Source: Acridotheres tristis
Lineage: Eukaryota; Chordata; Aves; Passeriformes; Sturnidae
Length of the DNA: 64,000 nt
Reading direction: 5' to 3'
Assembly: GCA_037013685.1 (NCBI GenBank)
Contig: CM072884.1
Coordinates: forward strand, 110,090,048-110,154,047
Part shown: positions 26,551 through 41,500 of the stretch, piece by piece
How positions within the stretch are numbered: position 1 is the first letter of the stretch
Layout: each line of letters opens with the position of its first letter
Translations under genes and position numbers: made by a program
Notes under the pieces: model-generated
The model's database searches: none
What the model was told of the DNA's origin: nothing
What the model saw: the letters and a program-made list of their open reading frames with translations, nothing else

Positions 26551-26566
26551 TCAGTGCTCTTTGAAC
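26551..26566 (-). CDS. SLC37A1: SLC37A1 coding exon 19 (16 nt coding), residues 522-526 and stop
   Basis: After a CTTCTTCCCCAG acceptor the minus strand reads G TTC AAA GAG CAC TGA. This gives LFKEH as the C terminus, matching human VPFKEQ. The coding piece is tiny but the tract, the phase and the FKE match agree. The exon continues into the 3' UTR. Confidence 0.9.
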
Positions 26567-29500
26567 CTGGGGAAGAAGAGCAACCAGGCAGGAAAAGCTG
26601 AGCTGTGGGGCAGAACAGACACCAGAAGGCAGGACCCAGCCCCCGCTGTGCATTTTTCTATTCTCTCCATCTTACTTCTCCAAAATTCTGCAATCAAGGA
26701 GCTCAATTCAGATTTTGTGAATTGATTCAATGGATTTTTTTTTTTCTCAACTCAAAATAAATTCAGAGTCACCATCTTCTTTACGGAGAACTTTTGGAAA
26801 AAGTTACATTTTAAATTAGTATTAAACACAGGGCAGGCAATTCCCCACCTGAACAATGAAACTCATAGAGGCTTAAATATTTGGGAAAAAAATGCCACAA
26901 ACAAGAGACTGTGACAGAGATGTGTTTTCAGATATTTTTCAAAAGAATATTTTCTAAAGGAAAATGTCCATGGCTTGAAAACATGAAACTGAGGTTACTC
27001 TTTTCAAACAGAATTAAATCAGATAGAAATGGATATACATAAACCTTAACATGTCCAGTCTATATTTAGGTATTATGGGACAAAGGTTGGAATTATCTTG
27101 GAGGTCTTTTCCAAACTTAATGATCATTTATAGTCATAAATATATGGAAGGCTTAGAAATGTTTTCAAAGTGTTATTAAAGAGCAGCAGCCATACAAAAC
27201 ACTTACAGGCTGTGATCTGCATGACACTGAAGTTCCTTCTGGATAAGACGGAGTAAGAGCTGCAAAAACAATCACAAAATCTCCTTTAGTATCATCCAGA
27301 TAAACAAGAAGCAGAATTATTTATTGTTATTTGGAGAGTTTGTAATTTAAAACATTACTCTGTAATGCTGAACTCAGTTTTAAAAAAAAAAAAAAAAAGA
27401 AGATTTACAGATGCTCAGTAATGTTTGGAAGAGGAGCTTTCACAATAAGCAGGCAAGAGGAAAATAATTTCCTTTTTGCATCAGAGAGGTCAATTTCTTC
27501 ATAAAATCCACAATGGTTTTCTGGTTCCTTTACCAGCAAATGTGTAAAGAAACCAGCAGAGGGACCTCGAGGCTCCAAAAAAAAAAAAAACGTGTCAGAA
27601 AGAAATTCTGGAGCATGGAAGTATTTTAGCTGCTATTTGCAAGAACAGCTCTGTGTGTGAAAAGCTTTAATCCCACAATTAGTCAAGGTGAGCACAGACA
27701 GTCACGTTTGCTTGTCTGTGCAGCATCAGGGCTTGCAAGTGCAAAGGATTATTGAAGATTATTGAGACAGCAGCAGGAAAGTGATTTTACAAACACAATT
27801 TGATGGTTCTCATGCACATGAAAGACAGAATTTGAGCTTTCAGGGTTCCTCACTGTCTCAGGTTATGTTAACCTCAGAATCTCACTATTATAAATGTAAG
27901 TTTGCTCACTGTTTTAAGAGCTTAAATATTTTCAGAAGCACAGAAGTGGCCAAGAATGACAGAACTGAACACCACATGAGAGGCTGAAGTCCCCTCCAAT
28001 GTTTTTATTTCTTGGAGAAATACACAGGTATCCATATGCTGCACTGCAAAACCCAGGAAAAGCAGAACAGTTATTCAAAAAAGGATTTATTACAACTGCA
28101 GAGTCAAACTTCTCAAAACCAGAGCTTTGCAAAGGTATTTTAATTGATTTTGTCAAGAAATGTGGCATCTTTTCATTTTAATCCATAACTTGAAGAGAAA
28201 AACAATGAGAACTTTATCTAGGAAAAATATGACAACTTCCCAAGCCTCACTCTGCAGCACGAAATACCAAATACTGAAACCAGCACAAACCAGGACTTGT
28301 TGATGTGGATAAAGCTGCTGACTACCAGTGGCAACACACATCAGCTATTAACTTACCTAATAAATTATATTAATAAATTTATTTAATTTCAAGATAATTA
28401 CTCCGAAATATGAAAAAAATACTTTTAAAGTTGCATTAGAAAATTACTTTTAAAGTTGAATTTAGGAAAAAAGCCTCAGTTGTAACTCAAAGGCTTCCTG
28501 ATTTCCTTGTGTCAGGAAGGGAATGGTCTGACACTCTCAGCTCCTCTGCAGGAGCCCAGAGCTCAGGGCTTTGCACCGAGCCACCACCTGTGTGCTCTTT
28601 TTTTTTCCCCAAACATCTGCTCCTGGTTACTGTCAAAAGCCAGGATTGCCAGCTCTTCATCTAACTTAGTACAGCTGTTTCAGGCCCCATCTGGAAAATG
28701 TGATGTATTAACTTTCAACAGCTTCATTATCAGGGTGATTTTGGTGATACAATAATGCAGGAAAATATTTTTTATGGCTTTGATAAACTGGCTTTGAAAG
28801 AGAACAGAAGTGATTTTTCTGAGAGTGGAATCTGAGGCAACTTCTAGGTCTAAATATGAAGGTTTACTTGCAATTATGCCTGCTCTAAGCTGCTCAGCCA
28901 GCAATTAACAGCTGGGTATCTGCTCAGGAATTGAAGTGCATCAGAATTGATCTGCACTTTTGATTAAAATTAAATGAGAATTTCAAAACAAGCAAATTTG
29001 CTGTTAGACTGAAAACCTCCTACACCACTGGAAGTCTAATACAACAGAGAATATTGAAAATATTTGAATAGAATATGGCAAAAGGACAATTTGTATTTTG
29101 GGATAGTTTAGCCCAGAAGAAATACATATCATCTAAATTTTTAGACTTACTAGCAAGGCACATGCATCTGCCACCATGAGCATGTAAAACACGTTGTTCC
29201 AACCAGAAGGGGAAATAAGGCCAGCCAAAAGAGGCCCCAAAGCTGCACCTAAAATATAATACTGGCATTATATTTTGGTATTTTATATTATATACAGTCA
29301 GAACTGTGCAATGTAAGATTCACTGTACTAAAATTATTAAATGTAGTTATTCTGAATTAAGAGTATCAGATTTTCCACCTAGTTTACTCAGTACTACCTA
29401 ATGTATTAAAAAGTCTCAGGAAATGCAAAACATTACTGGTATAGATGGGAAGCTGGAGGACTTAGATGTGTGATAAACATCTGCCTTTGGCTCAGCAAAA

Positions 29501-32500
29501 TGCTCATCCAGTACTGAGCTGAATTTTACTGTTCTCCCTTCCACATGGAGGGCATAAATAAAACATCCCTGATCCCAGGACAGCCCCGTGCCATCTCCTT
29601 TTGCTGTCTGTGCCCAGAATCAGTGATCCCCCCCTTCCTCCCATCCTCAGGTGTGGGACCACTGGAGGTTTCAGGTGAAGTTTGTGCTATTCCCCATTTC
29701 CAAAACTGCTCTGAGCCCTGGTAAAACGTGACCTGGAGAAGCCACTTTCTCCAGAATGCTTTGTTTGAACCTGTCAGAGCTGGGGCAGGGGGCCTTGGCT
29801 TACCCACAGACCCTGTCCCATCGATGATCGCTGTCACTGTGGACAAGGCTCTTGCATTCCCTTTCAGGCTTTTATGGGTTCCCTGCAGGACAGAGATGGA
29901 TTAGACCCATCCTGAGCTCTGAGAAAGCCGTGAGAGCACCATCCATGTCCCACCCCTGCACATGGCATCAGTGTGCTGGAGATGCCCCAAGCACCTTGCA
30001 GTGTCAGCCCCCCGGACAAGGCTAAGGGTGAAACGGGCACTGCCTGGTGGCACCTTGGTCCTGCCAACACCTCCAGGCCAGGGACAGGGCTCCAGAGGAT
30101 GCCTGGAGATTGCTGCCCTGCTCCTTTTCCTGTATTTAAAACATTCCTGCATTTAAGACAATAAGAGAGGACTTTTGCCTCTTGCTTGGTGCCCTAAAGA
30201 CACATTATAAAACAAACTTCCAAAGTCTCCCTACTGAGCACTGTTAATGTTTTCACATGGCATTTGTGACCTGGCTGACCTGATCCTGCTGGAAGTGCTG
30301 GCAGCTTAAGTACCTGGACCTTTTATTTTCACATACTTTTACTTCTGTAAAGGTCTGTGCCAGATAGAGCTTTCTGATGGGAATTAAATCACCAGCTCAT
30401 GTCTCTCACAGGTACAGATCCTCCAATAATTTAAAAACGCAAAAATATAACAAGGGACAAGGCACCTGTACAGAGGCCTGGCTTTGCATGCAACCTTCAG
30501 CTTCAATCTGGGCTGTCATCCAGAGTCTTGTGAGTGGTCAAGAATCATTCAGAAGCCTCTCACAAGCACGACACTCATTCATAGTGGAACACAAACCCTA
30601 AAACAAATCTCAGTGGCTGAGTTCAGCACTGCCTTTCCAGCTCCTTTCTCCTTGGCTTTGGGACAATGCAGCCCCTTCCCTGGTGACCCTGCACAAGTCA
30701 CAGGGCTCTCTCTGGAGCCAAATGTCACAGGGGAAGCCAAACTCACCAAGTCAGCAGAGACAGCAGTGGTGATCAGGGCATAAGGGCCATTCACCAGGGC
30801 ACCACTGATAAGCAGCATCACTGTTCCAAGTTAAAAAAAAAACCGAAATTGTGAGTTGCATGAAAAACTGTTCACCATAACAGGAAACATCACAGCCTAT
30901 GTTCCCAAGTGGTTTAATCCTCCCTTGGCTCCCCTGACCCAATACAGAATTGGGAAAGGAAGAAAACCAACATCCATTCCTCTCTCTTTCAATGCTTACT
31001 CCATGATGTGAATTCTCAAACGTACCAGAAGGTGGGGCTGAGACAAAAAGCATTTCCCAGGGTCTTCAATGATCCTGGTAGGTCACAGAAAGGGGAATAT
31101 TTGACCAAACTGACCACGAGGGCAGGAGTTATTCACAAAATACACCCACAAGTCCCTTCTGTCCTTGAGAATCCTAAAAGTGAACGAGGCTTTTAGATGG
31201 GTGAGACACCACTGCCAGCACTTGTGTTTTCATTTCTGGTTTGATAAGCATAACATTAATGGTGCTGTCAAAAATACTACAGGCAATATTTAAACATCTC
31301 TGACATTTGGCACAAGAGATATAAAAAGCCTGTGCTGACACAACAAGCTCCAGAAAGACTAATGACATTAACTACATCTGCTCTCTTGCCATCCCTTACT
31401 CATTTCCTACCTTCCCACTTCAAACTGCAAAAAGCCTGCAAGATCAAATCTAAGGAATTTGATTCCATACTTCCTCCTCGAAGGAAAAGATAAAATAGAA
31501 AACAAAGGAAAAAAAAAAAAATGAAAGAGCATCAAAGGTCATAAATGCAAAGTTCATAGAAAGCTAGGCAGAATAATTTAAAAATACTCACCTACAGTAG
31601 CCTCAAGGCCCATTTTACTGACTGCAGAGAACATGTAGAGCTGTAAAGAGAATAAATAAGCACTCAGAAGACCAACATACAGACTAATCCTTGCTCCCCA
31701 TTTGCCCCACGTTAACTACAAGATATCTCAGTTGGTATTACATGGAAGTTCCAGGTTTTACTAAACCCTTTTAGGCCACAGTAGCATGATTGTTTAATTG
31801 GACACAGAAGGAATATAAGGGGTAGGATCCCATTCCTCTATGTCCTTTCAGAAGGAAGGGCTGTGTTATGAGACCACTCAGTTTTAAACTCTCCAACTGC
31901 AGCTTCAACACAGCACAGAATACAACTCATGAAAAAATAAAATAAAAATGTCTCTCTCATGTTCATCTGCTGGTTTTCCAACAGTTACAGCTCAGAAATT
32001 TTAGCTTTTGAACAACTAAAATTCTGGCTAACAACTGAATACCAAATTTTACAAGAGAGTGAAACTTCCCATATATTCTGTAACAAAAAAATACATTAGA
32101 CTTGTTTGCTTGTTCAGCAAACAAGCTTGTTAGCTTGTTTACCCCAATATCTACACTTGCTCAACTTTTCATGCCAGTTTTTAATCTGTCCTGGACTCTT
32201 TATATCCAGGCTGGGAGATGCTGCCTGCAGAACTGTCCCGGGAATGGTGCCACAGCCTCAGCCGTGGCTGAGAGAGGGGCAGGCTCTTACTGTGGGTGCT
32301 GCAAGCAGCAACATCATCCCGCAGGTTGATGCTCTCTTCTCCAGCCTGTCTGAAATGAGACCGGCCAAAATCCCACCTGAAACAACACACAGGTGTGAGG
32401 AAAACATTCAGTGAGTTTTGCACTAAAGGTATCAGTTTAATTTAATGAAACAGAACCCAATGGCTTTTAATGCTTAGTTACACAATTCACACAGCAACCA

Positions 32501-35500
32501 GTTTTGACCTGAAGACAACAGAAGCAGACACTCCTCATTATTTATTCCAAATATCCAAGGCAAAAAGCCTTTTACCAGGTGTCACATGGCCCTACTGCTG
32601 GAGTTCTGGTATCCACTCACTGGTCTCTTAATTCCTCACGTGCAATAGAGAACTTGGCTCTGTCCATGTTCACTGCAGCCAGGGAAACAAACCAAACTGT
32701 CTGCACTGACATGCATTCAAAATGAAATGAAAATTTATTCAGTGGTCACCTTGAAAATTATAGAGGAATAGCCTAGTCCTTATTATTATTATGATCTCCC
32801 AACTTTATCACATACAGTTTTATAAGTTTGATATTTTTTATATCAAGAAATAAACAAACCAAAACATCTGTGGCCGTTAACCTTGGCGCCCACGAAATCC
32901 ACACCACTGAACAAACAGGGACAGTTCTCTTAAGTTAGGCTGACAAAAGGATGTATTTTGATGGGTGGTGACCAAGACTCAAGGGTCAGAGCTGACAGAG
33001 ATAAAAGATTCCATAATTTGACTATTCCAATCTGTGCTGGACAGTATCACTGGCTGTGAAGGTATTTTACTAGATTTTCACTTTTCAACACAACTCTCAG
33101 CTCAGTACCTTTACTGCTACTCTTCTTCAGTAGAAATAATGCATATGAACTATAAAAGATGTAAGCTGTGAATACCAGAGCCTTCCCTGAACTGGTGTGA
33201 TCAAGGCTGAAATAACATTAAAACTTACCAAAGATCCCACCCACATCAAACAGTGTAGAAAGGTCTCCAGCTCTTTTGGCATCAAGATGCTCTGATGAGA
33301 GAAGCAAAACATTTGCCTTATTTCTGGACTATAAAACATGGAAATCTCAGCAGTCCTGTAAGGCCAGGGCAAAGGCATCTTACAGCAGAATTCTTTATTC
33401 AGAATAAGCCACAATAAGGTGACGTAAAAGAAATAACAAAAGTAGGTATTCAGCAGCACAAACTTGAATGCAATTACTCTCACTGGGAGACATTTCATTA
33501 CTTTTATAATCACAGAATTACAGAATGGTCTGGGTTGGAAGGGATTTTTAAAGGCCATCCAGTCCAACCCCTCTGCCATGAGCAGGGACATTTTCAATTA
33601 GATCAGGTTGCTCAGAGCTCCACCCAGCCTGAGCTTGAATGTCTCCAGGGATGGGGCACCCACAGGTTCTATGGGCAGCCTGTTGCAGCATTTCACCATC
33701 CTCATTGCAAATTTTTTTTCTTTATATCTAGTCTAAATCCACCCTCTTTTAGTCTAAAATCATTATCCCTTCTCCTATTGCAACAGACCTTACTAGAAAG
33801 TTGGTCCATCTTGCACAGTATGAAAAAATCATAACATCAGTACTGAACAGATAAGGAAACTCATTTGCATTATTTTCTATGTGTTTTAATAGGACATTTC
33901 AACCATGAAAAATATTGTTAGAAAGTAAAACTTTTTTTTTTGTTTGCAAGAGCCAAAGAGCCAGAATTTATGCCCGGAATTACTGAAGATAAGCCAGACA
34001 CTTTTGTTTGATTTGAAAATGCCCTCCCATAACACTGAATTCATAAACATGCTTGGTGACTTTTACAACTCTCCTGCTACTGCAGCAGAGAAAGCCTCTT
34101 TCAAAAGCAGTAATGTTTATTTTTTTATTTATTCCAAGCTTGTATTTGCAGAGACTTGGTAACCATAATTCTGTACCCCTTTCCTGTAATACTCACCTAC
34201 ATTTGTGATGTAGAGGGGAAGCCAGAAGAGGAAAGTGTAGCTCACCAGCTTTGCAAACAGGAGACAAAGGGAGAACTCCACAACTCCCTGAGAGAATAAT
34301 GAAAACAGGGAGTTACTATCTTGACACAGTTATTTTCTTTCACAGACCATTATGAAAATGGTTTCTAGGAAGCATTTAGGCTTTTCTTTTTCTCTCATGA
34401 ATTCCCAAGAAGCATTCTTCCCCTGAGAGCACTAAGCTTGCACTCTGAGCAGACTCTGGTATTTCACTTACATGTTTCCTTTCAATTGTACTGAACTGCC
34501 TGAAGAGAGAACAGTAAAATGGTACTGAATAACCTGAGCAGAGAACACAGAAATGAATGTGAAGGATTTTATACTTTTTGGAACATCTGCATCACTTATT
34601 TCCGTTAAATAAAGTTATTATACAGCATTATAGCAGGTTTGGAGTATGTTCCAGAGAAACTGGTATCTTTTTGTCCTCTTTATCTCCTTCTTTCAGATGG
34701 GCTCAAGATTTCTCCCTTATTGTTCAGCTCTGTAAAAAGCCAGTAAACCAGTCTGACACAGTTCAGATCAGAATGTGGTAAGAGCACATCACAGACTGAG
34801 CAATGACCTGTCTAAAGCTCTAACTTGCTCCATCCTCTTTCCTGCTGAGCACATAAAAGTGCATTTACTGCACAGAGCTGCAACTGAACTGCCAAATTAA
34901 CTCATCTTCATTCCCTCCACCATCTGATAGCTTCTTGTTTGAAACCAGATTTCTTAAATCCCTGCTATGGAGGGCTGCAGTTATCTTGAGGAACAGCACA
35001 TACACTCCACATGCAGCTGTGACCCTTCCCAACAACAGGCAGCACAAATACCACAGGCTTTCAGAAATTCTAGGTGGCAGCAGCAGCAATTTTTCACCCA
35101 CTGCTTCCACTTTGCCACAGGAAAAACAGTTGAGGAACAGACTAAACACTACATGAAGATACAGGAATACAGTGGCTGGGTGCAGGATTTTTAAAATATT
35201 CTACACGTGGTCCAAATCAATCTGCAGCTGATCCTACTTCTGCATGGAGGCTTCAGGTTGAGAGGACAATCAAACATGACAGGTTCCAACCTCGAGGAAA
35301 CTTCCTTTCCTTTACCAGCAGTCCAAATGTTTGGGCTGCCTGAAACCTCTCAGACAAAAGATTTTAAAATCAAAGCTTTTTAAAGCAATGCTGAGGAATG
35401 CAAAAAGAGGAGCTGTAGAAGGAAGTTCTGACACACAAGCTTATGGACTCAGTTTGCTATTCCACTCTGAACAACTACATGTCATTTGGTTCAGTCAACT

Positions 35501-38500
35501 TTTAGAAAAGACTTTAGGACAGAATAAACTATTTCAGTCAGAAGGGACCTACAGCAACCCTCCTGCCCAGCTGCCAGACGCCTTCAGGGCTGGCACAAGT
35601 TGATAAAGTCATTATCCAAATGCCTCTTGAACATTGTCAGAGAGAGATCAGCAGCTCTCTCTCCACCTTCCCTCCTCAGGAAGCTGCAGGGAGCAATGAG
35701 GGCCCCTCTCAGCCTCCTTTCCTCCAAATAAATCAAGCCCAAAGTCCCCTGCATTTCAAGACTGTGCTGCAAAATTAATACCCACTACTGCTCCACCTCA
35801 AACTTCAATGGAAAAATGAATTCTGAGGCAAAAGTTAATTCTTAAGAGGAGCAGCACAGGCACTCACAGGTATCCTCAGGGCCCCAAGGAAGCTGATGGC
35901 TGATGTCCCATGCCTTCCTTCCCCAGTGGCCACAGTGCTGGAGCTCAGGGACACGCTGCAGTTCTCACTGTCACTGAGTAAATGCTGCACCTCTGGATCC
36001 TGCAACAGATGAGAGAGAGAGAAAAGAACAAAGAAACAAAATACATGTCAAGAAATCAAACAGTTCCAGAATAATTTTTAAAAACCAAGTACCTATTTTA
36101 TCACAGCTTTTAAAAATGTCTTGGTGTGGATATCCAGGGTATACAGAGAGAGCAGAGACTGTATTCAGAATAGCAGGTAGCATCTGGTTGTTTCTGTCTG
36201 AGTGCATACAGTCCATAATAGAACCAAGTTTCTGTCCTACTGAAGAACAATTTCATGTTGCAAAACCCCTACATATTAATAGTACACTCAGTGGAATAAA
36301 ACAGTTTCTAATCTTCCCCCAGCCCACTACATAAATGTGGTCTTATTAAAGCTGACAAGCTAATGAGTCCTACAACATTGTGTACAAGAAATTCCTACAA
36401 GGATACATTTCTGTAGAAAATCACGCACTATTTTCTTTCTGTACAAATATTAAGCTTATTTTTCAGACTCTGCAGCATTATCTTTCTGACTGAACTAAGT
36501 AGAGGTCATCTTTCCATATGAATTATGAACAGTGAGTGCTTTATGTTAAGCAATCACTTATTTTTTTTCAAATCTGTTCCATTTGAGCATTGCAACCCCC
36601 AAATTATAAAAGCCTGGAGTTCACCAGCATTGCCTAAGTTGTGAATTATGAGTTCTTTTCTAGTACTAGGATGGATTTTATTCCAAGAATTCCACTGGCT
36701 GCTACGAATACTTGTGGAGCAAGTTACCAGTCCACAAGAACAAGCCATCCCAGTGTAGCCAGGAGGGTTTATGTTATTTTTAATCCTCTACCAGACTGAA
36801 GTGAACTCTTAGAATAGAACTGGAAATTTAAATCTTACAGCTGTACACAGTAAAAAAAAATCATGCATAAATAGTACTTAGTTTCCAACTTGGAAAAAGG
36901 ATGGGATGTAGCTATCCTCACTTTCACTTGCTTGCTGAGAGGCTTTACCAAGCTGTGTACTTTTCCTAGTTATGAATTCTACACACTGCTTCCTTTCTCC
37001 TAATTCTTCAGCATCTGAACAAAGCCTCAGTGAAGAATTAAGCCTCAAATATATATTTGACTGTGGGCTAGAAAGGATGTAACAGCAGGCTGTTCCATTT
37101 CCAGTGCTTAGTGCAAAGATGAAAACTTTGATCAATATTTGCTAAGCTGATGGGGGAAGGAAAAAAAAGTCCTGGAAAAAATTCAATTCTGCTATTTTAC
37201 ACTCAGTGATTCTAAATAAATTCTGTTTTTAAAGAGCATCATTTAGGAGAGGGAACCAGGGAACCATCTGGACACCTGAGCCCAGACACTCAGCATAGTT
37301 TTAGAAGCTGCCATGAAGCACCCAGAATTCTAGATGTGATTGTTAGATGGGATACAGGACTTACAGGAGTCCAGTGTCTGGGCTCAGGTGATAAAGCTTT
37401 AACCAGAAGACAGAAAAAACATCTAGGGACCTTTGACATGGCCCTGCAAACCTATATGGCCCCAGAGTCACCCCATCATCATAAAAAATGATTAAGAATT
37501 CAGAATTTATCTTCTGAATTACTGGAGCAACTTCAAAACTTGAACTATTTTAGCAGCACCAATTCAAACCATAAGCTATTAAATTTTTTTTAAAAATGAA
37601 AGAGAGAGGAGAAAAAGAGGGGAAAAAAGAAGGGTTTAAGCAGTGAAGCTCCCCACTGGATTCTAGATGGTGTCTGAGTATCTCCTGCACAATCAGCACA
37701 GCAAACTCAGCCAGGACTGTCTGAGGCAATGCTGCTCAATTCTCAGACAATCAACCCTAAATCTGTTTTAGAAGAGTGGGTAAATATTGCAGTAGAGGTG
37801 ACCAAAGTCCAAACAACTTATTTAAACTCATGCTGGAAACTTTTGTCGATGATTTGGGTTTTTTTTTTTGCTGCACACAGCTAAAGGATAAATAAACCCA
37901 GCAGCTTGTGCTTGGCAGAGGTGATGCTGCACAGCCTTGCCAGTTTGTCTCAGAGCATGATTAGGCATATGGAACACTCCTGATCTCTGGGGAAGGATTC
38001 ATTGTCCCACAGTTTTGTGTCATTTTTAAGAGCCAACCTAACATAAGCAGCAATGAGCACAAAGGTATTCAGGACACGCAGCCAAAAACACATTCTGCTT
38101 TCAATCACTGCAGATCCTGAGTATTTGCTTCCTTTTTACAGTAATTGCAGAGGTCAATGAAAACCCAGTAAAAGCTGCCATTCCAGTGTGCCTGGGGACC
38201 AACCCATGAATGCAAAACATCTGCTGTTTGTAGAGGCTCAAAAGCTGCCTGTGAAAATCAGCTCCAAACAACTGCAACACAACCCCTGTAAAAAGGGGAA
38301 GATGTTCAGCTTGGCTCTGACAGGAAAAAGATGTTCTTCTGTCACTGGCAGAAAAATCAGGAAGCCCCAAAGCACAAGAAGGAAAGGGTTTTAATGATTT
38401 TATTCATTTCTTTTTAAACCTTGTTAAGGCTCTGTATTACAAACATAGCCCAGCTGGCAGGGTGGAGAGAGAAGGGGGAATAATCCCAGCAGTGCCAGCA

Positions 38501-41500
38501 ATTCCCCCAGGTTCACTGTCAGTGTTGTCCCTCTGTCCTGCTCCCAAGGGACACCAGGCAGTGGGAGAGGGGCACATTTTCCTCACCCTTTGCTAGGCAG
38601 ACCCTTCACAGGGTGGCTGCAGAGGTTAAAAAGGAAATCTCTGTCCACTGATTTGCTGATTTATGTGGTTTTTTAGCTTTGTCATCACGATTTAGAATCA
38701 CAGATTGGTTGGGGTTGGAAAGGACTTGAAGATCATCCAATTGCAACCCCTTTCACTACCCCAGGTTGTTCTAAGCCCTGTCCAGCCTGGCTTTGGACAC
38801 TTCCAGGGATGGGACAGCCACAGCTTCTCTGGGCCACTTGTTCCACTGCCTTACCACCCTTTCTTCCAGAAATTAAGAAGAATTTCTTTCATAAATTCCA
38901 TCTAAAGACACTTGCTGATATTCTTATATCTCCCCTTACCTTCCAGCTGGTTAGGAAATAACACTGAAAAACGATTTCTGGGCTGAAACTCTTGTTGGGC
39001 AGCTCAAAACAAAAATAATAAACTCAGTACAGAGGGGGTTTAAGATGTATTGAAGTGTTTCCTTAGCAAAAATTTCAAAACTTTTCTACCAACACTGATT
39101 ATTCCATCCTGTGAATGCTCATTATTATTCTATGGGCAAAGGATAATGAACAGGAAGTTTCTATTTTCCTGGAAAAGTCTGAAAGAAGTTAAAAAAAAAA
39201 AAGTTATCCTCTCAGGATACAGCATGCTAAGTGTCCTGAATACAAACACAAAATTTCAAATGGAAATTTTCAGTTCATGTCCATCACAAGATAAAATGGT
39301 TTCTTTGCCCACAAAATGTGCAAGTCCAGAATTCATTTTCTAGTGAGAAATAGCAGCCCTTATGGTTATGAGTTTTAAAGTAAGATTTTTGTGAATAATT
39401 GTGTATATTTAGAACTCTCCATCTCCACATATAATCTTGTCAGTAGAGACAGCTTTTGAGAGGAAAAGGGAGAGAAGTGAGACTGCAATGATGGGTCACA
39501 ATATACATAATTTAAATATTTCAAGTGGGCTGTCTTTGAAGTATTTTGCAGTGCATTATTTTTTATAGAATTGTGCCAAGATCACAAAAAAAAAAAAAAA
39601 AAATCAATTGAGCAAGCCTTGCCATCTCATACAGCTCAGTTTGCATTATTTATGGCAGGTAATGCTTAGTTCCCCTCGTCTGAAGTTACATTTGTGTGTG
39701 AAGATGGAAGCAGATTTCAGCACCATAAAAACAGGAGCAATCTTTACAAACTGTAAATCTTTTATGTGAGCCTTAAGAAGTCTTCTATACTATTTTACAG
39801 CAGTATTTTATATTTCACCTGAAGTTTGCCATTTTCCTTAGCATTTAAGGTCGGCATCTGGATTCTGCACCGAGAGGCACCGTTCAGGAAGGTTTTAGAG
39901 CCCTAAAAAAAGAAAACAAACTCTATATTTTTGCTGCTTGGGAATTTTTTTAAGGATTACATTAGTGTCAATCATCTCTCTGGAATAAATTTTTGTGCAC
40001 TGTAACATAAACATAATCCCAACTGGAGCATCTTTAATTTGATGACCAAATTTAATTTGATGATGTGTTTTTTGAGATTTTCAAGTTCTTACACAGACCT
40101 GTGGCAATGGACATAAAATGCACTCACAAATTGATCTGAAGGCTGATTTCACACTGGTTTTATACAGAAGAAGTTGAATTCAGAGCACAGTCATGCCCCT
40201 CTCAACATCCTTAGCTGCTTTTTCCTCTACTGAACTTACTGACATTGCAAACTAAGCTTTTGCTCTTAAGCAGATGATTCCAGCAGCAACTACAGAAGGT
40301 GATTTGTTTCATGAAAACCTTAATTTTTCACTTTCCTAATCCGTTTATAAGAGAAGTTCATCCCTTATATTCTAGAAAACTATATTCTTTTAGCCCATAA
40401 ATGCACTGTGTTCTTCTGGACAGGAGTATTGATGAGGAGTCTGAGCACCTCCAGCAAGTTCCAGAAGAAAAAATGAGACAAAAAGCTACATTGTAGGCAC
40501 CAGATGGACTTGCTTTTTATCCTTACTTATTAATAAGTACATTCCTGTGTCAGCTCACACCAACTGCATTCACTGGAAAACACCATTGAGACCTTTAGTC
40601 TAAAAAGATTTACATTCAGATTTGTCTGCTGAATTAAATATACAGCTCTAAAGAAGATTTGCTGTCAGGTATGGACAACCTGTTGCTAAGTCCAAAAGAA
40701 GCCCTGTGTATTCCTCAGGGAAGAGATGCTGAAGTGTCTAATCACATACTGGATGCCACATTAAAAAAAAACAAACAAACAAGACAGAACAATAAAAACC
40801 CCCACAAACTCTGCTCCAAATAATGCCCTCCTCAAGTTCACCACCACAGATAAAAAAAGAATGCAAATCCTCACTGAACAATCCAGCTCAAAAATCAATC
40901 ACTGAGTAATTCTTCCCCTCCAAAAAATCCAGAGTATGCACTTCAGTATTTTCTAGACAAATCGCCCTTCATCAATCAAATCCTTCTGAAAAGAAAAAAT
41001 ACTTTTGAGGATAAACTGGTATTTCTGCAGCTCAGTACAGAGCTGAGGCACAAGCAGTCTTGGACATGCATTCCTCAAAATAAACCAACAACACTTGAGC
41101 CTCCAGGCTCTGGTAACACAGATCTTTAAGTTTTATCTTAGAGAAAATCTGGCTCTTGTCAAAAATGTGATTTACAAGAATCCACAGGGAAGAAAATCCA
41201 TCACCTAGAGACAAGTCATCTACATTTTTAATCAGCAGCTCAGCAGAGGAAAAAATGAATGACTTTTTCATTTGACTGTCAAGAAATAAGATTTACTGTG
41301 GTAAGGAGAAAATGTCTAGGGAAAAGGACCAGACTGAGAGGCTGCACATTTAATACTTGGACTTCTTCCTCCTTTTCAGGAGATAAAAACTGCAGCCTGG
41401 TATTTTTTAAATGCACAAGCACTTTGCAACAGGAGTTTATGGGAGGGAAGTTTTCTGAGAATGCAAAGTTCAGACAAAGGAAGTTCCTAGAGTACAAAGG

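Larger units (their letters stand above)
36000..39818. other. SLC37A1 intron between coding exons 9 and 10
   Basis: The longest internal intron (3.8 kb). It carries a CR1 fragment at 38691-38930 and a perfect 18-bp inverted repeat at 37273-37390. Otherwise it is unique sequence with scattered A/T runs. Confidence 0.65.
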
